Of a stretch of DNA of 64,000 nt, positions 29,837-41,766 are shown in pieces. The stretch is from Seminavis robusta. Lineage: Eukaryota; Bacillariophyta; Bacillariophyceae; Naviculales; Naviculaceae. Where the stretch lies: NCBI GenBank assembly GCA_903772945.1, contig CAICTM010000055.1:1-64000 (forward strand), in the 5' to 3' direction. The translations under genes and the position numbers were made by a program. Numbering within the stretch: the stretch's first letter is position 1; each line of letters begins with the position of its first letter. Under the pieces are notes generated by a model. The model was not told the origin of the DNA. It saw nothing but the letters and a program-made list of their open reading frames with translations, and did no database searches.

Positions 29837-30356
29837 CAGTCAACACTCACTTAAGTTCCGTTTTTTTTAAGTTCCGTTATTCTACAAAGTTCCACTTTTT
29901 CAGGGCTGCCCCCCCACAGTCACTAAATTCTCATGACTGAACATGACTGACTGGTGAATGGGTTTTGTGGCTGTTTGAGGCTGGGCTGGCAGTTAGAAAC
30001 AGTCACATTTTTCTTTAAATATACATATGAAAAGTTAGTTCAACTTTCTCTTTCATGCCAGACATCCTCAGGTACTCGACAAAGCCCAAAGAGCACGTTT
30101 TACTAGCAAATGCTAGTAGTAACACAACTAGTTGACAATAGAGACACTATATGTAGAAGCGATGTGGTTCCACCCTATGAAATATTGGTTCCTTTTACCC
30201 CCAATAACAATAGAATATGACAGGAACCACCCCAAGTGGGTGCTTAGACCACGAACGGGCCGATATGGGGCTCCAAAGATCTAAAGTTCCGTAATTCAGC
30301 TAAGTTCCGTTTTTTTCTTAATGCTGGGGGGTGGAACTTTTAGTGAGTGTTGACTG
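29837..30356. mobile_element. 520-base MITE, Tc1/mariner type, TA target duplication
   Basis: The left end CAGTCAACACTCACT at 29837-29851 is repeated inverted at 30342-30356, and TA flanks both sides (29835-29836 and 30357-30358), as for Tc1/mariner/pogo insertions. Behind each end are several copies of AAGTTCCG followed by T runs, in opposite orientation at the two ends (29854-29900 and 30283-30345), like subterminal binding sites. There is no open frame of note, so it is non-autonomous. Confidence 0.8.
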
Positions 30357-30450
30357 TATCGGAAGGCACGAGGCACGAAGCATGGCTGTTCCGGTGTGCT
30401 TTGGTTTCCGTTTACTGTAGGTAGACTACGAGCCAGTAGTACTCGTACCA

Positions 30451-30855
30451 GGACGTCTGTGGAAACTCGAGTCGTGCAACCGATCATCTCCTTAATCCTT
30501 TTGATCGTCTCCTATTTAATGGATTTCGTCTCCTAAAAATAGAAGACGAAACGGATCTTCTCATAAATCTTTTGTCTCCTCTTGAATCGTCTCCTATTTT
30601 CAACGGATCGTCTCCTATTCTCAACGGATCGTCTCTTAAGTGTACCATGTAAACTGTATGGTATCGTCTCCTGAATCTTTCGGATCGTCTCCTATTTCGA
30701 AACGATCGTCTCCTAATTGGAATGTCTCCTACTGAATCGTCTCCTAAATATAGGAGACGATTGCTTTCGTCTCTTAAATCCTTTCAATCGTCTCCTATGC
30801 CTCGGTGTATCGTCTCATAATTATTTTGCCACGAATGACGTTTCCACAGAGGTCC
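30451..30855. mobile_element. 405-base inverted-repeat element filled with TCGTCTCCTA motifs
   Basis: GGACGTCTGTGGAAAC at 30451-30466 is matched by its inverse GTTTCCACAGAGGTCC at 30840-30855 with one mismatch. Between them about nine exact forward copies of TCGTCTCCT, one exact inverted copy (in a near-palindrome around 30736-30762) and about seven degenerate copies fill 350 bases at irregular spacing, usually followed by A/T-rich ATTT or AAAT. There is no open frame. It is probably a non-autonomous DNA transposon whose interior is a motif array, or a regulatory array between inverted repeats. Confidence 0.6.
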
Positions 30856-31795
30856 AGTATGTCATACTATTAATACGGTAGCTAGCTAGCATAGTCTAGC
30901 TAGATAGTCTACATGTAGCTAGCAAGCCAGAGAGAATGATGAATGAAGATCGATCATGTTTGGACTTCACTCACGATCTTCGAGCGTGCGATCGAGCCGA
31001 CCTCAAAATATGAGTCTCGCATTGGATTCGTAACAACTTTGAACAATTTGTATAGTTTCCTAAGTAAGTGTAAGAAAGATAGTCAAGCAGTCTTGTCTGT
31101 CTTGAACTATTTATGGAGATCGTGACTTCGAATCACGAACGACCGTTTTTTACAATTGCCCTGGCAAGCTGGCACGACCACACTGATTGAGTGTCGCCAA
31201 GTTGGAATGCCATTTTAAAACATAATGTAGATGGGGTAATAATGCATTGCTAATAGCAAAGAGTATTGCAAAATAATATTTAGTTTACTCCATCTATGCA
31301 TAATGTCAATGGTCTTCCTACTAGGTCTTTGCCTTCTTCTACTGCAAGCTAGCTACCAGTTTTTTAAAATCGCAATGCAAGCTGCTCCCAACCCGCCCTC
31401 TTCAATTTACTTGGCTGACGTCCAGAAACTAACAACATTTTTCCGAGTTGCCGACATAGTTTTAAACAATTTGACATTTGGTTTGAAATTGCAGCACAAG
31501 TTAGCTTCACCTTCTCTTTTAACCTTTTTAATGAAACAAAAAACTAAAAATGGCGTTTCCGGACATCATAGTGAACGGACGTGATTCGATTCATGGCTCA
31601 CTGGTTGGGTACGCGTGCGTGCCACCGGATTATCGGATTTCCGGTGGTGCGATTGCCACCGGTACCTGCCCGACAGCCACACTCAACCTCAGCTTCATTC
31701 TGCTCACAATCTCAAACCAGAAGATACTGTAGCCTTCAGAAAGGCAATCATACACTCCATTCCAAATCTTATCCATCTTACCATCATTTGCAACC
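30856..31795. other. Intergenic DNA with an 85-base hairpin, upstream of a vWD gene
   Basis: 31221-31239 (cataatgtagatggggtaa) pairs with 31285-31305 (ttactccatctatgcataat plus g) with a two-base bulge and few mismatches, giving a possible small foldback element. The last about 100 bases before the ATG at 31796 resemble the upstream region of the paralogous gene at 51279. No gene is seen. Confidence 0.5.
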
Positions 31796-33233
31796 ATGAA
31801 GTTTTCCTCAATCATTGCTGGATTTGCTACGCTCGTATCAGTGGCTCAGGCTTCCGTCATTCAAGAACAAGAACCCAACAACGACATCAACACTGCGCAG
31901 GTTGGTCCTCACTCTTGTCCTCTATCTAAATCACATGTCCTTCTTCTCACATTGACCTTCTACTTTGCACTTTGCAGATAATCCCTGTCGGTGCCTTCAC
32001 TCTTGGGTTCAATCCTATTATTGCAAACTCTGCTACACTTCCGTGGGTAACCATCGAGGGTACTGGAGATGATACTCATGACTATTACTCATTTGTGGTC
32101 CCCACTGCAGGAATGATTGCTTCTGTTTTTGATGTGGACAATACAAACAATTTTGATTCATGGCTCACTCTGTATAACTCAAATGGCAGAATCATTCGAA
32201 TCAATAATAATGGCAGTCCAGGTGATCCTGGCTCAAATACGGCCCATGACTCCTACTTGACCTACACCTTCACTGCTCCTGGCACATACACCATTGCTGT
32301 GAGTAGATGTTGTGGTCCTCCCTTCCATACCCGGTCAAATTATGTCCCAAGTGGTGCCACATACAAGTTGCACATTTCCCTGGGTTATACGGAAGCACAG
32401 CTTCGAGCTGCTTATGGCATGGGAGACCCACACTTCAAGGTATGACTCAGCAAGCCATGATCAGGCCAGTTGATGAACCGTTCTTTGAGTGGACTGACCA
32501 AGCAAGTGTTCTCTCCTCCATTTGTATTTAGACATGGGTGAATGAGTGGTATGACTTCCATGGAGAGTGTGACTTGGTGTTTATCAGCAGCCCCGAGTTT
32601 GATGAGGGAACTGGCTTGGACATCCACATTAGGACAAAGGCACGCAACCAGTATTCTTTCATTGAGTCTGCTGCTGTCCGCATTGGGGAGGACACTTTGG
32701 AGGTTGGTGAATATGGTGCTTACATGGTGAATGGAATCTCCAATGCGGAGCTGGACAAGTTTGACAAATACTCCATCAAGCACGAGAAGAAGAGCTCCAA
32801 GCAGGATATGTTTGTGATTGAGCTTGGCAGAGGCAAGCAGATTGTCATCCAATCCTTCAAGGACCTTCTCAGCATCAAGACGGTTGGTGCCACCCCTTTG
32901 GAGTATGAAAATAGCAAGGGTCTTTTGGGAGACTACAAGACTGGCAAGTGGCTTGCCCGCAATGGAACTGCTCTGACAGATGCTAATGCCTTTGGAAATG
33001 AATGGCAGGTTCTGGAAAGCGAGCCCAAGCTCTTCCAGATAAACAGGATTCCACAGCACCCGGTCACTTGCAATATGCCTAGCTTGAAACAGGTGGGCCG
33101 TCGTCTTGGTGAATCGATTGCCCAGACTGCTGCCGAGAAGGTCTGTGAACACTGGGGAGACCAAAAGGATCATTGCGTCTATGATGTCATGGCTGCTGGT
33201 GATTTGGAGCTTGCTGAGGCTGGAGCTTTCTAG
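31796..33233 (+). CDS. Secreted PPC plus von Willebrand D-like protein, copy 1
   Basis: Three exons, 31796-31900, 31978-32439 and 32532-33233, both introns phase 0 with GT...AG ends (77 and 92 bases), give 422 residues. Signal peptide MKFSSIIAGFATLVSVAQA is followed at once by QEQEPNNDINTAQ. That is the start of a PPC (bacterial pre-peptidase C-terminal) beta-sandwich, running through YYSFVVPTAGM and SYLTYTFTAPGTYTIAV. Exon 3 completes the vWD signature MGDPHFK-TWVNEWYDFHGEC-DLVF and continues to LLGDYKTGKWLARNG and NAFGNEWQV. The end has RRLGES, paired Cys and the tail DVMAAGDLELAEAGAF. vWD domains mediate assembly and adhesion of extracellular glycoproteins; a role in diatom mucilage or surface adhesion is an inference. 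A near-copy lies at 51279-52708. Confidence 0.88.
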
Positions 33234-33920
33234 GCAGTGATCATTAGTGAAGTTAGGCAGAGATCTCTGCGCTGGTCGCCTTGAATGATGTGTCCAGCGG
33301 AAGAAAGGATTGCCAGGTGTTTGCTGCAGCTTGGTTTTGCTGGATCGGTAGGGAAGGAGCTCGGTGTCACACCTTGACGCACCACCCTGACTGAGTTGGC
33401 TACCAGGCTGTGTCAGACTCTTTCTTGTTCGTTTGCATACAAGCAAATGGTGTATCCATCTATTTGGATACTGTTGCCATCATCAAGAAAAGCACCAGAT
33501 CATTCAAATGCAAGTGGTTTACAGTTTAAAAGATTAAAATGTGATAAAAATGAATGGTTTACAGATAATTCTGTGCACTTGCTAGCTAGCTGGATAGCCA
33601 ATGCCACACAGAGCACTTTTCTTCCGATCCAAGCTCCGGCCCTCACCAGTACTGTATGGACTGTTGCTCTACAACCACTCCAGGTTGAGGAAAACGAAAC
33701 TTTCCCAGCAGGTTGGATGCAATACTGCTACTGGACCCAACCCGCCCCTTGGCACGCGCTCTCCACATCGGTGGGGGCGTTCGTGGATACCCTTCTTCTC
33801 CGCAAAACCTCGAAGAAGTAGAATCCAAGCAACCCATCCTCTGTGTCCCTCTCGCACAATGCTAGCTCTTTCATCCTAGCTAGAGTCTTCCTTCCCAAAA
33901 AAATCTAGATCGCCAACGCC
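33234..33920. other. 3' flank shared with the paralogous vWD gene
   Basis: About 300 bases after the stop (33240-33535) remain clearly alignable with 52715-52990, including GGTAGGGAAGGAGCTCGGTG and ATACTGTTGCCATCATCAAG, so the duplication extended past the gene. The rest is the short upstream region of the GTPase gene. Confidence 0.7.
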
Positions 33921-35936
33921 ATGAAGGACAAGTTTGCCATCAACATTGCTGTCCTTGGCTGCGAAGACACAGGCAAGAGTACTGTAGTGAATGCAATCTG
34001 CGGCGCGCCAGTAACTGAGGCGGACTTTGGGCGGACAACAGAGTGCATCAACGTCTTTCGCCTGGTTCAGCGTGTCACAGACTTTGTGCAGGAAGAGGGC
34101 ATGGGCACCGATGGTGTCGATGAGGAAACCACGCACAAGCGGCCCCGATCCCCACACAAAGAAGAGCCGCAGTCACTTCATGCCAAACGCATTCGGTCCA
34201 CATTCAAGACAATCAAAGATCTCAACGATGAGATGAAGAAAGGCAAGTCGTCTGACCTAACCAAGGAGTACGAGTACACCGTCCCTGTCGCGAAGTTGCC
34301 AATCACGATGCGATCTGATGCTCAGTTGCATATTATTGAATCGCCTGGTCTCAACGTCAAGAACGCCGACAATGCACCGGTCCGGGCGTACTTTGAGCAA
34401 AACTGGAACTCGCTGGATGCTGTTCTGGTGATCATCGATGCTAAGCATTCAGCCGACGTTGCCCAGCAGGAGGAGAGCATCAGGTTTGTCCACAACCTTT
34501 TGAAAACGGTGAAGAAGATTCCATGCTATTTCGCTTGCAACAAGGTAAGAGTCGTGATTGTTCGTACTTTCCCAGTCAAGAGTGTTGGCCTCATTGATTG
34601 ATATCTTCTTCAAAGGTTGACAACCCAGACGGTTTGGCTGGCACCGAGGACGAGCAAAAGCTGGAGAAAACACGCAAGACTGTTGAAAATATCTTTGGTG
34701 TCGGCTGCCGCGTCCAAGCACTGGAAACCTATTTGGATGATTCTTGTTCACAGCACCACGATGTTTATCCGGTCTTTGTTCCCACGTCGGCCAAGACGGC
34801 GTTCTTGTTCCGGGCTGGGTCAGCCATGACGGAAGCAGACTTCAACTCAACGATGAGGCCAGAGCGCTTCTACGATATTGGAGCAAGGCACTTTGGACTA
34901 GGCTGGCGAGACATGTCCCAAGAGACAAAGGCAGCGGAGCTTTGCAAGATCGTGAAGGACGAAAGCCGCAGCTCGGACTATTTACGTTTGTCTGGCTTTG
35001 AAAAGCTTCTGCTCGCTTTGGAGAAAGGCATTGGAGGAGACCGTGCCCAGCTGGGACTCATTCAGAGAAAGCTGAAAGCCGAGCTGTCGGAGGCCGACTT
35101 TGCTTCTGGCAATCTCGAACACACAGTTCGAAGCATTGATGACAAGCTTGTTCTCCTGAATCAGCCGAAGGATCATCTGAAGGAAAAGCTGTGGGCTTCG
35201 ATCAACTCTTGGAAAATGAACGCAATCGATGCCTTTAAAAAGGATTGCATGCTGGAGAAGCTTGCATTTGCGGCTCAGAAGCTAATCGAGTTCCAGCGAT
35301 TCTGCGGTTCTTCTGGCGATATTTGGAAAGGTGAGATCGAAAAGACCAAGAAGGAGCTTGCCACTCTGGTCAAGCAGATGCTGGTCGTCGTCAACAATCG
35401 CGCAGCCGAATGGAGCTTTGAAGCCTGGAAGGATCTGTACCGCAAGTTTGTGAGGTCTGGAGGCAAACAACCGGGGGGTTCCGGATGGTCCAGTTTGTCG
35501 CCAATTGATTGGCAGAAACTGCTGAACTCCATTTTGCTGCTGACATCGGACGAGTTTAGTTGCAGCTTCGGGCATGAAATCGTATTGCTGCAAGAACACA
35601 AGGCGCGGTTCGAGCACTACGCAACATGGTGTCCAAACTGCGACGAACTCGGCTGTTCCTGCGATGAGACGGAGAGGTAAGTGAATGAATTTGCGTGTCT
35701 AGCTAGCCCGTTACGGTCCATGCCCCTGACAATTTGTTGTTTCTGCTTCCACCAGTCTTCAGAATCTCGCAACCGTCACGTTCAAGAAGGGTAGCAATGG
35801 CGGCTTCAAGATGCATCCATCCAATGAAGCGAAGTACGCGTTCCTTGTCCGCATCAGAGTTCCCCAGGACTACAAGACGTCGCCCAAGCACTTCGCGCAC
35901 GTCCCATGGCTCTATTGCGCATCCATGAAGATGTAG
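33921..35936 (+). CDS. P-loop GTPase with long helical region, dynamin-like
   Basis: Three exons, 33921-34544, 34616-35676 and 35756-35936 (introns of 71 and 79 bases, GTAAG donors), give 621 residues. G1 is GCEDTGKST (residues 13-21). The G3 position reads IIESPGLN near residue 140, with Glu where dynamin-type proteins have Asp (D-x-P-G). G4 NKVD (207-210) is formed exactly across the first intron, which falls between Lys and Val. Residues about 270-560 are mostly helical (HFGLGWRDMSQET, KLIEFQRFCGSSGDIW), like the stalk or effector region of a large GTPase. The end has CPNCDELGCSC followed by a basic domain. It belongs to no named family I can assign. The protein at 20981-24085 appears to be a relative without the nucleotide-binding motifs. 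No membrane segment or signal peptide is visible. Confidence 0.82.
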
Positions 35937-36121
35937 CGCCGAGAAACAAGAACAATGAACGAAAAGCGCTCTAAATGGAGGTGTTTTGGCAACGAGGCCA
36001 GCAGCGCAAGTAATCCCAAAACTAAAATCACATAACTATTAGTCAAAAGTAATAACCAAATGAAGCCAAACGATACAGATACCAACGGAGAAGAACAACA
36101 TAGGCAGGGAAGCGTCCACCA

Positions 36122-39100
36122 TTATGCCGCCGGCGCCTCTGACACAGACCCCCGAAGACCTTGGGCTTCCCTGTCATGCAACAAGGATTCGTAACCACGC
36201 TTTTGAAGGTATGGACGAAGCACACGAGCGTTGATCGGATTCCACCAGTTGTGTGTGCACTGGATGATAACGTCCAGGTTGTTTGGATCATTGTGCATTT
36301 TGTGCTTCGTTCGATTTTGGCGGATAGTTTCACGGATCTCGTCCTTGAGCTCGGCGGTAATGGTGTGTTCACTGGCGTACATGTGCGTGACCTTTGTTTT
36401 CTTCAGACCATCGGCAAAGATCTCCCAGGTTTCCTCCGTCACGTTGTAAGTCTCCCCAATGTTAAGACACCAAATGTTGCACGCAGGCATCTGCAGGATA
36501 CGCAGAAGATGGAGCATCTGCTTGTCTTTCATACCAATGTTAAAATTCTTTAACACGGGGAAGGAAACGTGTGAGCCATTGCCGTAGAAGCAAACCAACA
36601 AACCAAGCAAACCCCTGACAGCCTTACCTGGATGTACAAAGCCTCGCAGTTGGTGTTCTCTTCCAAAGCATCCAGCGCCGCGTCGATTAGCATTGACGGC
36701 GTATCGGGGTCGCTAAGGTATTTCTTCATCTTCAACACAACCATCTCTTTGTCGTTTCCGCGAAGTTTATCCAAGAGCCGACGCACCAACGGAGAATTCA
36801 GCACCCCACGTGACGGCTGACGAACCGATCGACGGACCCAATGATGCGCCGCTGGTTCGGGGTTGTTGAGCTCCTCATTCATAATCGCATTAACTTCTTT
36901 GATGCTCAGGGTTCGTGCTTCCTCTTGCTTTTGTCGTCGGCGCTCCATTTCGCACATCTCAGGTGGCAAGTTCATTTGCTCTACAGGTGGACACGGGCGT
37001 GTTTGTTCTTCCTTCGGCGGCGGTTTGGCCGCGGTGCCAAACATGGCATTTGCCCAGTTGAACAACTCCTCTTCGTCCGTGTCCGAGCTAGAAGAAGAAC
37101 TGTCACTATCCGAATCATCACTGGAGAATGTCGGCCCAATGACAGCGTTGTGCGAGTCAACACCAAAGTCGAATGTTTCCGGCTTTTGCGGGTGGACGGC
37201 AGTCTTCGACACAATTTCCCGAGGTACTTGAGAAGGCTTTTGGCATAGATCGCCGTTGTTGCTGGCGGAAAGTGGTGGGAGAACTGCCGCTCCCAAAGGA
37301 TGAGTAAACTCACTGATACTGCTGGCTTCGGTACCAAGCTCAGGAGCAGCGCCCGTCCCCGCACTGCTAACGCTGACTTTCGAAGCCGTTGTCGATGTTG
37401 TAGTGTGTCTGTCCCAAACGGAAGAATCTGCAGCGGCGGCCGCCGCCATGCGCTTCTTAAAAGGCAGAGGATGACTGCTATGATGGGTGGGTTGCGTAGA
37501 GCCGCTGTCATGCTGTGACCTAAACGTTTTGAGTTTCTTTTTCTTCTTGAGTTTTCCCGTGATGACCGTATCCGAATTGGACGACGCCTCCGAGGGCGCC
37601 TTGGCGGTTGCGACTTTGTCCGACCTAAACACCTGACGCACATCCCAACTTGGTGGTTCTTCCGCGTCAGCGTCGTACATGTCTTCATCTGCCGCTTGAT
37701 CGTTGGACGTGGCATTGTTGACAGAGAGCGGCGCATACAACTTGGAATCTGCAAACAAGGGTTGCTTGGCCTTCTTCTTTTTCTTCTTCTTCAAGACTGG
37801 CTTTTCTTCAACAAAATCCTCGTCGTTGTCATCGTAATCATAATCGACCTGTTGTTGTCGTTGTTGCTTCAACTTTTTGCGCCTCTTCTTTGACTCAAAG
37901 GACGCGGCTTGCAACAGCTCGAGTTCATCCTTGACCTTTGTGCATAATCGAACCCGCGTCTTGACGGTGTCCGCGAGACCAAACGACAATGGAGTGGAAA
38001 GGAGAGAATCCAAATCTTTGGTCTTGTTGGGTTTGCGTTCCGGAGTGGACGGTGACGAGGCGGCTTTGTTGCTGCTAGTGGGTTTGCGATCGGTAGTAGT
38101 GCTGACGTCCTTCTTGTCATTGTTGCTGGCCGAAACATCCATTTTGTTCTCGTCATCGTCGTCATCACTCTCGACCACCGCAATTCTCTTCTTTTTCTTC
38201 TTCTTGCGTGGTGGGGCCTCCTCGTCTTCTTCGTCGCCATTGACAATCCCCATCTTGGCTAGCCTGCGCTTCTTTTTCTTCTTGCGAAGTTCCTCACTGT
38301 CTAGTGTTGCTAACTCTTTCGATGATGTCTTTGTTGTTGTTGTTGTCGGACCAGTCTCGTCGCGGACTTTTGTCGCTTCCCGTGCAACCTTTGCGGACGA
38401 ACGAACTTCATCACTAACCTTTGATGATTCATTTGTGGCTCGTTCCGCTTCAGCTGCTGCGAGACGTTGTTGCTTCTTTAACTTCTTGAGTCGCTTCCTT
38501 TCCCTGAGCGCTTCAATCTCATCGTCGGCGCGTGTACTATCATCCGGTTCGGTTTCCTTTTTGGATTTCTTGTCTACGCTCTTGATCTGCTGCTGTTGTC
38601 GTTCCCCATCGTGCGTCTTCTTCTTCTTGACAGTACTACTACTACTATCGCGCCCATTGTCGTTGCTCTTCTTTGTTGGTGGTGGAACGGTGTCCTCCTC
38701 CTCGTCGCCAAGTTGCTCTTTCTTTTGTTTCTTCTTTTTCAACTTTCGAAACCTCTTTTGCTCTTGCGCCTCCTTCATCTTGCGATGCCTCTCTTGTGCT
38801 GCTTCCCACAGTCGGAGTTGTGTTTCCTGAAAGATGGCATCGCTGGGTGACAGTGGAGCCTCGTCCACAACTACGGCCTTCTTCTTCTTGACTGGTGAGG
38901 AAGGAGGCGAGGTCTTGATCTTCTTCTTACTACTACTACTGCCGGAAGAAGAAAACTTTTTGAGACGACGCAAGCCTGTCGATTGGCTGCTATTGGAACT
39001 TGTGGTGCTCTTGACGCTGCTCATACTGCTTCGGCGTTCCGACTTGACGCCGCTGCTGCTGCTCACCGATGACCTCTTCAATGTGCTGTTGTTGTTGTTG

Positions 39101-39513
39101 TTGCCGGTGGAGGAGGAAGTAGTAGTGCCATTGGACGTTTGATTTTTTGGGGTTTTTGAAATAGTGGATGATGATGATGCGTGCTCCCCGTCTCTCCCTT
39201 TCGAGCTAGTACTGGTACTGTTGTTGTTTCTGCTGCCCCCTCTTCGCTCTCTTTCCCTACTAGTGGCATCTTGACTGCGAGGTCGCTTGCGAAACAGTTT
39301 CTTGCTGCTGCTTCGATCGTCGTCGTGACGTTCCAACGAACTGGAGCGACGATGGGACGAACCACTCAACATGGACTCGTTATTGTCGCGTTCATACGAA
39401 GGTCGTCGACGAGGCACCGAAAAGGCACTGGAGCCATTCTTGTTGTTTTTGTTGTTGTTGTTGATGGAGGATACAATTTCACTACTACTTCGAGAAGTTA
39501 CAAACGCCGCCAT
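36122..39513 (-). CDS. Lysine-rich nuclear protein with C-terminal LRR-like domain
   Basis: Exons 39513-36628 and 36547-36122 with an 80-base intron (GTAAGG...TTAAAG, phase 0) give 1103 residues from ATG 39513; the frame extends upstream only with a TTG. Residues 1 to about 780 are low complexity with many Lys blocks (KKKKKRRLAKMG, RKKKKKKRIAVVE), Ser runs, poly-Asn and acidic patches (DDDSDSDSSSSS), typical of an intrinsically disordered nucleolar or chromatin protein with many nuclear signals. The last about 250 residues are well ordered: LLDKLRGNDKEMVVLKMKKY, then NTNCEALYIQNFNIGMKDKQ, MLHLLRILQ, CNIWCLNIGE, and THMYASEHTITAELK. These resemble ribonuclease-inhibitor or tropomodulin-type leucine-rich repeats, ending with CTHNWWNPINARVLRPYL. 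The partner is unknown. Confidence 0.75.
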
Positions 39514-41766
39514 GGCAACAAGAGAAAGTGGAAGTGTTGTCGTTGCTCCACACAAGTAGAGGTCGATGCTAGCTAGGCAAACCCACCAACTCGACTAGAC
39601 TAACTAACTGAGTTGGCTAACCACCACCAGTCACAGACACTTCCGGAAATAGACTGCGTGGCACCTGGTGATAAAAACACAGTCCAACGCCCCCTCTTGT
39701 GGAAAATCCCAGAGGTGCTCGGCTGTCCAAAACAACACTTGTTGTCAGCTCCAACTAACAAATACCACAACACCAAGAGTATGGTAGTCTCGTAGTGAGT
39801 GGTTGTTGCTGTTGTGTCTGTTGCTAGCTTTGGAAGTGAGCGACCAACAAACAACCAAACAAGCAAGCAAGCAACAATGGATGAGGCAACACACCACCGG
39901 GAACAAAATAGAGGACTGGCTGGCCTGGAGTACTCACTCGTTCCAGCCAGTCAGAGAGCTCTCTGGCAAATTGAATCACCCGAGCTAACCGCCGGTCTTG
40001 TTTTTTTTAAAGTGGCAATGAGAACTTTTCGAGTTATGTAGAGCATCCGATTCTGCGATCATCTATCTTTTGTACCGCTAAGACAGACGCATTGCACATG
40101 AATGCCTTAGTAACAAGATACTATGCATATACTGATTTTAATAAAAGCATGAACTCCTCCATGTAGAGAGTGCGTTCATGTACTAGTACATGTCTCGACT
40201 TGGTTGTCTCTAGCGAATAATAATGCTCTGAAAGTGGGTGAACATGACGAAGCGTCTAGAGGGGATGGGCCAAAATGGTGCGTTTTGGAATGGATTGGAG
40301 ATTGCCTGCCCACCAGTCTATGGCTGGTGAAGAACAAGGCGGACTTTGTTTCGATCCGCCCGCAAAGAAATCAAACAATAGAGTTTGCTTGGCTGGAGAG
40401 GGTGAAGTATTGCAGAGCAAAGAACATCTAGATAACCCAATCTAATTCTGAAGTTGCATCTTCAGATCAGCAAAAGAAAAGCAAGCATAGCCACAGACTC
40501 CAGCAAAGTCGGCCGGCAAAATGGTTCACATGCCAAGCCGTCACCTGGAAATTGGGTCCCCTCTGTATAGTATAGTTTCTAAAGATTGGAGAACTACCGG
40601 GAGAAAACAATGCTCTGAAGAAAGGGCCCTCATGGACCATAGCGATGCGGGGTGAACTGTCCCTTCCTCATCCGCAACACCACCTCCTGACGGTAAAGAA
40701 CTAGGTATAGTCTTACTATTGAGGTCAAGACGAAATCGATCGAGTCATTCTACAGTATCGCCACAATTCGAAGCCGCAAAACAAACTCGAACCCTTTCAC
40801 ACAAACTCGAACTCTGTGACGGTCGAAAGTCGAAAAGCTCCCGAAGACCGTGGATAAAGAAGACCGTGAAGCTGCTGGAAACGTAAGGGTCTTGTGTAGC
40901 TTCCCCGCAGCTAAAATAAATGCACTACCATGACCATACTAGTACCTGTACTACCAATACCCTCTTGCCGGTGGGCTACTCTCTGAGCGAGATATTCAGC
41001 TGAAGGCTTAAAAGTGAGAGGGGAGCAAATATGGTAGGTATGAAATTGGTGGAAAGGATGTACCAGAGGATATCCGAACCATCGATGAGATCCGGTTGAA
41101 CCAAGCACAGGGTGTGGTGGATCCTCCACCACGGGCCATGGCACCGAAGATATCATTTAGCTACGCCAGTATGTATACCATAATGTTAGACTCCGCTACA
41201 GCCGTCTGTTCTCGAGTACATGAACTAGTACGCATATCATATGATCAAAGACAAGCCTGCCATCCCGGTGTGCTACCGATCCGAACATACAATGCCAAAG
41301 AGCCTGAGCTGTCCTGCCCACCAGTCAGCGCTGTCTCAACTATTCGAATTGCACGCCAGAGTCTTGGATTTAACTCCTACTAGACGTTTGAGGGCTAGCA
41401 CAAATGGGAACAATGGTTCACGGTTATCGATGACAGCTTGAAGATCGCTTGCCGACTGAGCTCGAAATGCAATCGGGCCGGGGGTATCGTGTAGACTAAT
41501 GTGGATCTAATCCTTAGCAGGCACCCTGGATCCATTGTGCACCAGGATTTGAGATCTTCAAAGGTCGACTCCCGTGTCAGGGTCTTGCGGCTCTTCGATC
41601 TACCTGGTCTAGTTTTTATCCGTCTAGAATATTTGCATTTTTCACCTCCTCCATCGCAGCTTCTATCATCATCACGGACCACGCCGTTGCTTCCCCGCAT
41701 TCGAGACCGGTTTCATGCTTGCTTGCCAGGCAGGTCAAGCAAACTCACCAAAAGTTTATCAAAATG
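39514..41766. other. Intergenic DNA, 2.25 kb, no convincing gene
   Basis: Holds the upstream region of the Lys-rich gene and the 3' flank of the TPR gene. Short frames (for example 40204-40431 plus) show no domain. The tract CTCGAAC(C/T)CT at about 40787-40815 is repeated once. Confidence 0.45.

Noticed and set aside
30481-30840. TCGTCTCCTA array as a CRISPR
   Set aside because: Motif too short, spacing irregular, spacers not of equal length, and the surroundings are eukaryotic.
31121-31137. CGTGACTTCGAATCACG as a tRNA T-arm
   Set aside because: The loop is out of register and no anticodon, D-arm or acceptor stem can be found around it. I found no tRNA or rRNA in the window.
32412-33446. 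Long antisense open frame (344 codons) opposite the vWD exon, also at 51938-52897
   Set aside because: It mirrors the sense codons of a strongly conserved exon and has no domain of its own. Its conservation in both copies follows from the sense gene.
37877-38830. 317-codon plus-strand open frame rich in Ser/Phe/Leu
   Set aside because: Shadow of the Lys/Ser-rich minus-strand gene; its composition is the complement of poly-Lys codons.
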